Positions 1 through 3,873 of a stretch of DNA of 5,867 bases are shown here, piece after piece. Position numbers and translations under genes: made by a program. Position 1 is the stretch's first letter. Each line of letters opens with the position of its first letter. Origin of the DNA: Candidatus Alkanophagales archaeon (GTDB lineage: Archaea; Halobacteriota; Syntropharchaeia; Alkanophagales; B39-G2); NCBI GenBank assembly GCA_003661185.1, contig QMVQ01000115.1, forward strand, positions 1 through 5,867. Reading direction: 5' to 3'. Under the pieces are notes generated by a model, which did no database searches, was not told where the DNA came from, and was given only the letters and a program-made list of their open reading frames with translations.

Positions 1-1
1 C

Positions 2-418
2 CTCCATGAGCGTGTTTACATAGGCGAGGGGCACAGGGAGGTTATAGACCATGTGAACCGCCGCTTGAAATACGACGAACTGACGCCGTCTGCGAAAATA
101 GAGCTGAGTTACGTCTTAGAGAAGATAGTTAAGGAGAATGAGGAGAAGTTTATAAGGGTGTTCAACGAGGCTTCGCCGATAACGACACGGCTACACACGC
201 TCGACCTCCTACCGGGTATCGGGAAGAAATTGATGTGGGCAATCCTTGAGGAACGTAAGAAAGGTCCTTTTAAGAGTTTTGAAGATTTGACAAAGCGTGT
301 TAAGGGGTTATACCATCCTGAGAAGATAATAACACGGAGGATAGAAGAGGAACTTAAGGATGAGAATCTCAAATATAAATTGTTTGTTGGTAGAGCAAGG
401 ATGTTTGAGGCGTTGTAG
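2..418 (+). CDS. DUF655 family protein, 5'-truncated by the window edge
   Basis: This is the C-terminal 138 residues of a DUF655 protein, an archaeal family of unknown function. Known members combine an N-terminal OB/S1-like part with a helix-hairpin-helix region, which suggests nucleic-acid binding. The frame is open to the window edge. The codons before the GTG at 53 read LHERVYIGEGHREVIDH and continue smoothly into VNRRLKYDELTPSAKIEL, a family-typical stretch, so the GTG at 53 is an internal valine and not the start. A helix-hairpin-helix signature LPGIGKK lies near visible residues 70-76, followed by a second helical part with FKSFEDLTKRV. Roughly 50-60 N-terminal residues should lie upstream, judged from remembered family length. 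In many archaea this gene sits with rpl21e, rpoF and ksgA; here the next gene is a zinc-ribbon protein instead. Base composition is visibly more A+T-rich than the hydrogenase genes. Family assignment is by recognition of the conserved stretch. Confidence 0.88.
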   Translation, partial: LHERVYIGEGHREVIDHVNRRLKYDELTPSAKIELSYVLEKIVKENEEKFIRVFNEASPITTRLHTLDLLPGIGKKLMWAILEERKKGPFKSFEDLTKRVKGLYHPEKIITRRIEEELKDENLKYKLFVGRARMFEAL

Positions 419-420
419 GG

Positions 421-780
421 ATGGCGACTGGAAAATATTGCCCGAGGTGCGGGTTCAGGGTTGATGATTTTTATTTTTGTCCAGCGTGCGGCCACAACCT
501 TCGGCTGCGTGCGAAGCCCGCACCGTCACCGCCAAATCCTTTCGTTGCCGCCGTCCTCAATTTCATATTCCTCGGCGCCGGCTACCTCTACATGAGAAAG
601 CGGCTCAAGCTTGGCGTTGGACTGCTTTTCGTCTTTTTCCTGTCCTTGCTTGGAGTCATCACTATGCAACTAGAAAATGCGGGCATTGGGCTTCTTATCC
701 TTGCAATTGCGGATGCCGCCTTATCGCTCACGCTTGCAATCGACGCTTACGAGACTGCGAAACTCAGTTTTTCCTCTTAA
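421..780 (+). CDS. Small zinc-ribbon membrane protein (TM2-like)
   Basis: A 119-residue protein starting at ATG 421, 2 bp after the stop of the DUF655 gene, so the two are probably co-transcribed and translationally coupled. A GAGG at 407-410 inside the upstream gene is a plausible ribosome site. The N-terminus is a zinc ribbon, CPRCG then CPACG, with ligands C7, C10, C20 and C23. A proline-rich linker (about 32-40) leads to hydrophobic stretches at about 40-57, 63-82 and 87-108. The phrase LGAGYLYMRKRLKLGVGLLF resembles the TM2-type hairpin pattern of a glycine-rich helix end, a short basic turn and a second helix. Such zinc-ribbon plus membrane-hairpin proteins are common in archaea and have no assigned function. 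The ribbon should face the cytoplasm because the loop after the first segment (MRKRLK) is basic. A T-rich run at about 769-774, next to the stop codon, could end transcription. Confidence 0.8.
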   Translation: MATGKYCPRCGFRVDDFYFCPACGHNLRLRAKPAPSPPNPFVAAVLNFIFLGAGYLYMRKRLKLGVGLLFVFFLSLLGVITMQLENAGIGLLILAIADAALSLTLAIDAYETAKLSFSS

Positions 781-797
781 TTCCGCCGACGGTCCGT

Positions 798-812
798 GTG
801 CAGCAGCTGCAC
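798..812. terminator. Palindromic hairpin between convergent genes
   Basis: GTGCAGCAGCTGCAC is a perfect inverted repeat with seven complementary pairs around a central A; as RNA it would form a 6-bp stem with a CAG loop. It occupies the 37-bp gap between two converging genes (stops at 778-780 plus and 818-820 minus). That position suggests a bidirectional transcript end or 3'-end processing site. Archaeal termination mainly depends on U-tracts, and only the plus-strand reading has a nearby T-run (about 769-774, upstream of the hairpin), so a role as an intrinsic terminator is an inference. Confidence 0.35.
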
Positions 813-817
813 GGGGC

Positions 818-1588
818 TTAGCCTTTAGTGAGGTTAAATCTGAGCTGCCGGGGGTCGCTGAGCGAGAACACAGTTCGGATTGCCCAATCCTTTTCTCGCT
901 CGTTTTCTTCCAAGAGGAAGTAAACCTTCTCGCCGGCGAGCCGCACGTCCGAGAACACTTTGAGGTCGTGCCCAACGCAGACGCTTTGGTCGCAGTAGAA
1001 CTCGCAACGCTCGCCGTAAAAATAGAAGCAGCGGAACCTTGGCTTGAGCACACCGAGCGTCTTCCCGCCGAGCGTGTCTCGATGCAAAAATTCGCCACTC
1101 TCAGTGATTCGCTCCAGAGTTCGCAAGCGCCTCCGCGTCTCTTCTACCCTGCCCGTCACTTCAATACTCTTGACGCGCATGCTCTCGGGTCTCCTGTCAT
1201 TCTTTGGGAAGAATTCCGCAATCTCCACCTCCACCACGTCCCAGACGTTCAGCCCGTCTTCGACCGGGTAGAGCCTCTTCAATTCCCAATCATCGCTTAT
1301 CGCCACAGCATTCTCGGCGTTGGCGTCGAGTAAAACCATGCTCAACCTCTCCGGCAGGAGCTCCTCGAACCTGCCCTCCTCAAACCACGAGCGCAACGCC
1401 CACAACTTCTTTCCCCCTCTTTTAAAACGCACCAAGCCGATGTCGCCTTGGAGCTTCCTCACATAAACATGATAAGGCGCCTTCTGCTTCAAGCGGCTCG
1501 ACGCCGCCTTTATCTCATGCCACGTCAGCGGCTCGTCCCGCTCCATTAGTATCCTATAAACTTCGCCCTTGAACGCGTCATACCTCAT
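818..1588 (-). CDS. Unrecognised protein: winged-helix-like N-terminus plus Cys4 cluster
   Basis: A 256-residue protein of no family I recognise. The start is taken as ATG 1588 (MRYDAFKGEVYRIL); the frame extends to a TTG at 1609, but an AGGCGG a few bases upstream of the ATG is a good ribosome site. Residues 1-70 look like a winged-helix domain: helix, LTWHEIKAAS helix, VYVRKLQGDI recognition-type helix, then the strand pair GLVRFKRGGKKLWAL. Residues 75-180 are charged and mixed, with an amphipathic basic helix at about 148-162. Residues 183-208 hold C187, C195, C199 and C204 (spacing 7, 3, 4) plus H207, a likely zinc or iron-sulfur site. There is no signal peptide or membrane segment. It is divergent from map and convergent with the zinc-ribbon gene, so it is a single-gene unit. 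A DNA- or RNA-binding role is inferred from the winged helix and metal site only; enzymatic function is not excluded. Confidence 0.75.
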   Translation of the reverse strand: MRYDAFKGEVYRILMERDEPLTWHEIKAASSRLKQKAPYHVYVRKLQGDIGLVRFKRGGKKLWALRSWFEEGRFEELLPERLSMVLLDANAENAVAISDDWELKRLYPVEDGLNVWDVVEVEIAEFFPKNDRRPESMRVKSIEVTGRVEETRRRLRTLERITESGEFLHRDTLGGKTLGVLKPRFRCFYFYGERCEFYCDQSVCVGHDLKVFSDVRLAGEKVYFLLEENEREKDWAIRTVFSLSDPRQLRFNLTKG

Positions 1589-1649
1589 GAGGACCGCCTG
1601 AAAAAACAAAGTTAAGTAGGGTTAAAAAGGTTTCAGGAGCGTGTTGCAG
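1589..1649. promoter_or_regulatory. Divergent promoter region between the Cys4 protein and map
   Basis: This 61-bp region must drive both flanking genes. The central GTTAAAAAGG (1621-1630) reads as an A/T-rich TATA-like element on the plus strand, and its complement CTTTTTAAC serves the same purpose on the minus strand. Allowing about 25 bp to the start of transcription, the minus transcript would begin near 1597-1600 and the map transcript near 1648-1650, making map nearly leaderless. A perfect 7-bp inverted repeat, CCTGAAA (1597-1603) and TTTCAGG (1631-1637), flanks the element symmetrically. Each arm overlaps the ribosome-site region of the gene on its side. Box assignment is by eye. Confidence 0.45.
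1635..1639 (+). promoter_or_regulatory. Ribosome binding site deciding the map start
   Basis: AGGAG lies 10 nt before ATG 1650, 4 nt before TTG 1644 and only 1 nt before GTG 1641, all in the same frame. The spacing and codon preference favour ATG 1650, giving a 305-residue protein; the GTG at 1641 would only add three residues. Confidence 0.55.
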
Positions 1650-2567
1650 ATGAGTGAAGAAAGTGGTAAAGAAGTTTTGAGGGATGAGGAGGGCGTTGAA
1701 GAAGTTTTGATGAAGTATAGGGAGGCAGGGAAAATAGTAGCGGAGGTGCGGGAGCAAGCGGTGACGATGGTTAAGGAGGGCGTGCTCCTCTTAGAGGTGG
1801 CGGAGTTCGTCGAGAGCGCCATCAGAGAGAAAGGTGCGGAGCCGGCGTTCCCATGCAACATCTCGCTCAATGAGGTGGCGGCGCATTCCACGCCCGCTCA
1901 CGACGACAAGCGGGTCTTCGGTAATGACGTCGTCAAGCTGGACATCGGCGCCCATATTGACGGCTACATTGCGGATACCGCTGTGACCGTGGACCTGAGC
2001 GACGAGAACGGACGGCTCGTGGAAGCCTCAGAAGCAGCCCTGCGCGCGGCAATAGAAATAATTCACGAAGGCGTCAGCACCACAGAGGTCGGCGCCGCCA
2101 TCGAGAGGGTCATAAGGGAATACGGCTTCAGGCCTATTGTCAATCTCTCAGGACATGGGCTTGCGAGATATGTAGCGCACGCGCCGCCTACGATTCCGAA
2201 CGTCGGGCAGCGGAGTGGCGTCACTCTCAAGGAGAACGACGTCGTCGCCATCGAGCCTTTTGCAACGAACGGCGCCGGCAAGGTCTCAGAAGGGAGCATC
2301 GTGGAGATCTACAGCTTAGTGAAAGCGAAGCCTGTGCGGCTCCCAGCAGCACGCAAGCTCCTTGAGGAGATAAGGAAGTATAATACACTGCCGTTCGCAA
2401 AGCGTTGGCTTCCGAGGGTGCAGCTCGACCTTGCGCTCCGAAACCTGGAAGCGGCGGGCGTCATACGCTCGTATCCAATTTTAAGAGAAGCAGCACGTGG
2501 CTTGATTTCACAGGCTGAGCACACCGTTATCGTGAAGAAAGACGGCTGCGAGATCATAACGGCATGA
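1650..2567 (+). CDS. map: Methionine aminopeptidase, type II (archaeal)
   Basis: Cytoplasmic metalloenzyme that removes the initiator methionine from nascent proteins (EC 3.4.11.18). The 305 residues contain the complete pita-bread fold with its two-metal site. D98 and D109 lie in KLDIGAHIDGYIADTAVTV, H169 in NLSGHGL, E202 in AIEPFATNGAG and E290 in AEHTVIV; spacings match Pyrococcus furiosus MetAP (D82, D93, H153, E187, E280) closely. The accessory histidines H79 (AAHSTP) and H177 (VAHAPPTIPN) are also present. The helical insertion diagnostic of type II enzymes occupies about residues 224-288 (LPFAKRW, ALRNLEAAGVI). Compared with remembered P. furiosus MetAP, the N-terminus carries about 16 extra acidic residues before the first helix (MKYREAGKIV). 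The gene stands alone, divergent from the Cys4 protein. Identification is secure. Confidence 0.97.
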   Translation: MSEESGKEVLRDEEGVEEVLMKYREAGKIVAEVREQAVTMVKEGVLLLEVAEFVESAIREKGAEPAFPCNISLNEVAAHSTPAHDDKRVFGNDVVKLDIGAHIDGYIADTAVTVDLSDENGRLVEASEAALRAAIEIIHEGVSTTEVGAAIERVIREYGFRPIVNLSGHGLARYVAHAPPTIPNVGQRSGVTLKENDVVAIEPFATNGAGKVSEGSIVEIYSLVKAKPVRLPAARKLLEEIRKYNTLPFAKRWLPRVQLDLALRNLEAAGVIRSYPILREAARGLISQAEHTVIVKKDGCEIITA

Positions 2568-2809
2568 CGAACGTGCGTGCGTGAGACTGGGCTGCGGCGA
2601 TGAACAAAAAGAGCGTCACCTTGTTTTCGGGAAGTAAGGGCTCGACGGGAGCTGGCTGGGTTTCGAGTCTCGCAACCCAGAGGACGTGAAAGGGTCAGAG
2701 ATGCCGATCCGCTGGGCGAGTTTGGCGAATTCCGCACGTTCGTGACTGCGGGCGCCGCTTTTCGAACGCACGTTCAAAATCGTGCCGAATGGAGTTAAAA
2801 TAGGAAAGT
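2568..2809. other. Intergenic region, no supportable gene
   Basis: About 240 bp between the map stop and the hydrogenase control region. No frame on either strand has a credible start, ribosome site and recognisable product. One plus-strand frame stays open to 2798 without a start, and another (ATG 2600) encodes only 29 residues. I see no tRNA cloverleaf, and I do not find the conserved SRP RNA or RNase P RNA cores or a C/D box pair. It does contain short inverted repeats, listed separately. It could be decayed coding DNA or an unrecognised RNA. Confidence 0.5.
2569..2775. repeat. Inverted-repeat-bounded segment with internal hairpin
   Basis: GAACGTGCGT (2569-2578) is the exact reverse complement of ACGCACGTTC (2766-2775), enclosing 187 bp. 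A further copy of the core CGCACGTTC lies at 2733-2741, in the same orientation as the right arm and 34 bp before it. Inside, CTGGGTT (2656-2662) and AACCCAG (2674-2680) form a 7-bp stem with an 11-nt loop. GCGGCG (2594-2599) could also pair with CGCCGC (2753-2758). The nested arrangement is what a structured RNA with a closing helix would look like, but short complementary words also arise by chance in G+C-rich DNA. Confidence 0.3.
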
Positions 2810-2849
2810 ATGACACATGGCTTTCGAAGTAATACTCGACATGTGTCAT
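2810..2849. promoter_or_regulatory. Perfect 10-bp inverted repeat, candidate operator of the hydrogenase operon
   Basis: ATGACACATG (2810-2819) and CATGTGTCAT (2840-2849) are exact inverted copies with a 20-bp spacer and arm centres 30 bp apart, close to three helical turns. The right arm ends 2 bp before the purine-rich BRE-like stretch of the hydrogenase promoter. That is where archaeal activators, or repressors that block TFB/TBP, bind. The spacer has its own small symmetries, TTCGAA (2823-2828) and AGTAATACT (2828-2836). The left arm extended outward reads GTATGACA, recalling the GTATGA half-site of bacterial NikR, but the spacing is about twice that of a NikR site. The regulator is unknown. 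Confidence 0.55.
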
Positions 2850-2851
2850 TT

Positions 2852-2866
2852 GGAAAGACTTTTAAC
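2852..2866 (+). promoter_or_regulatory. BRE/TATA-like promoter of the hydrogenase operon
   Basis: GGAAAGACTTTTAAC has a purine-rich TFB-recognition-like stretch followed by a T/A box. A transcript start about 25 bp downstream (near 2886-2890) would leave a short leader containing GAGGGG (2892-2897), 7 nt before ATG 2905. An alternative box, TTATAAT (2877-2883), would place the start at the ATG and make the message leaderless, which the clear ribosome site argues against. Confidence 0.5.
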
Positions 2867-2904
2867 GTTGCACTTGTTATAATAGTGCTGCGAGGGGAAG
2901 AGAG

Positions 2905-3858
2905 ATGAGTGTGTCAGGCACAATAAATCTGATATGGCTCGAAGGGCAAGACTGTGCCGGCTGCACGATTTCGACGAAGCAGGCGAGCAACCCCACGCTC
3001 ATTGACGTTCTCGTTGGCACAATCCCAGCCCTCGGAGAAATTCGCCTCGTCTTCCACCCCACGCTCATGCCTGATTGGGGTGAGGACGCCGCAAAGGTGC
3101 TCGTGGACGCCGCCGACGGAAAATACGACCCTTTCGTGCTCGTCCTTGAGGGCGCGATTCCCGATGAGAGTAAAGCTGTTGGAGGCGTCTTCTGCGTCGT
3201 TGGCGAGGTGGGCGAGAGGATTTTGAAGCTTGAGGACGTGGTGCGAGACCTTTCAAAACGGTGTGCAGCGGCGGTGGCTTTGGGAAGCTGCGCATCCTTT
3301 GGGGGGATTCCACATGGCTCGCCTAACCCCACAGGTGCGAGAGGGCTCCTTGACTTTCTCGGAAAGGACTGGAAGAGCGGGCTTGGACTCCCGGTGGTCT
3401 GCGTTCCGGGATGCCCACCGAGACCAGACAACATAATTCAGGCGCTCGGCAGTTTGGTGCTTGTTGCGAGGGGTGTGACGCCCGTTCCTGAGCTGGACGA
3501 GTGGCACCGCCCGAAGTTCCTTTACGGCTACACTGCCCACGAACTTTGTCCGATTTGCGGCTTCTACGCAGAGGGCAAGGACGCCCATGCTTTCGGCGAG
3601 CTTGGTTGTCTTGGCGGCATTGGCTGCAAGGGGATAATAACGAATTGCAACGCTTCCACTTCTTGGACCGACGGCTACGGCGGCTGCACGAGGACGGGCG
3701 TTCCGTGCTTTGGCTGCGCCGATCCGAATTTCCCAGACCCACCAACTTCGCCCTTCTTCGCAAAAGCACCCGCAATGGCATTCGTAAAGGAAACCTTTGC
3801 TGGCAACTGGGGGCATTTCAAAATGGGGCTTGCGAGGTTGAAGAGGAGGAAGATTTGA
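2905..3858 (+). CDS. [NiFe]-hydrogenase small subunit, group 1h-like, no signal peptide
   Basis: Iron-sulfur electron-transfer subunit of a [NiFe]-hydrogenase, 317 residues, start fixed by GAGGGG 7 nt upstream of the ATG. The proximal [4Fe-4S] cluster uses C17 and C20 (WLEGQDCAGCTIS), C129 (GSCASFGGIP) and C170 (VPGCPPRPDN). The distal cluster uses H212 and C215 (AHELC), C235 and C241. The medial cluster has C248, C268 and C271 (PCFGCADPNFPD). C261 sits seven residues before C268, where three-iron enzymes have proline, so the medial cluster is probably [4Fe-4S]. The N-terminus begins directly with the fold: there is no twin-arginine signal. The C-terminal basic tail (KMGLARLKRRKI) is not a membrane helix, so the enzyme should be cytoplasmic. 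Segments such as LLDFLGKDWKSGLGLPVV and YGGCTRTGVPCFGC recall group 1h small subunits. The hydrogenase call is secure; the subgroup is from memory. Confidence 0.95.
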   Translation: MSVSGTINLIWLEGQDCAGCTISTKQASNPTLIDVLVGTIPALGEIRLVFHPTLMPDWGEDAAKVLVDAADGKYDPFVLVLEGAIPDESKAVGGVFCVVGEVGERILKLEDVVRDLSKRCAAAVALGSCASFGGIPHGSPNPTGARGLLDFLGKDWKSGLGLPVVCVPGCPPRPDNIIQALGSLVLVARGVTPVPELDEWHRPKFLYGYTAHELCPICGFYAEGKDAHAFGELGCLGGIGCKGIITNCNASTSWTDGYGGCTRTGVPCFGCADPNFPDPPTSPFFAKAPAMAFVKETFAGNWGHFKMGLARLKRRKI

Positions 3859-3873
3859 GGTAAGGTGGTGTGA

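Noticed and set aside
53..418. GTG 53 as start of the DUF655 gene
   Set aside because: The codons upstream to the window edge continue the family's conserved sequence in frame, so the GTG is internal.
677..1333. Long plus-strand open frame of 218 codons
   Set aside because: It runs antisense to the Cys4 protein gene, has no ribosome site, overlaps the zinc-ribbon gene and encodes a low-quality sequence; the minus-strand gene has a good start, promoter and domain-like structure.
1589..1609. TTG 1609 as start of the Cys4 protein
   Set aside because: It adds only seven residues, has no ribosome site, and the ATG at 1588 has AGGCGG at suitable spacing.
2651..2685. tRNA T-arm-like sequence (TTCGAGTC)
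   Set aside because: The flanking five bases on each side do not pair as a T stem and no acceptor, D or anticodon arms can be built around it.
2600..2689. 29-codon plus-strand frame beginning at ATG 2600
   Set aside because: Too short, no ribosome site and no recognisable motif.
2569..2775. RNase P RNA or SRP RNA
   Set aside because: The conserved core words expected of these RNAs were not found.
2602..2798. Start-less plus-strand open frame in the intergenic region
   Set aside because: It has no start codon with a ribosome site and no recognisable family; possibly decayed coding DNA but unsupported.
2868..2883. Bacterial-type promoter (TTGCAC and TATAAT)
   Set aside because: The two boxes are only 4 bp apart, and the genome is archaeal.
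3253..3816. Minus-strand open frame of 187 codons
   Set aside because: It is antisense to the small-subunit gene, whose cluster ligands are all intact; the reverse frame is a by-product of codon bias.
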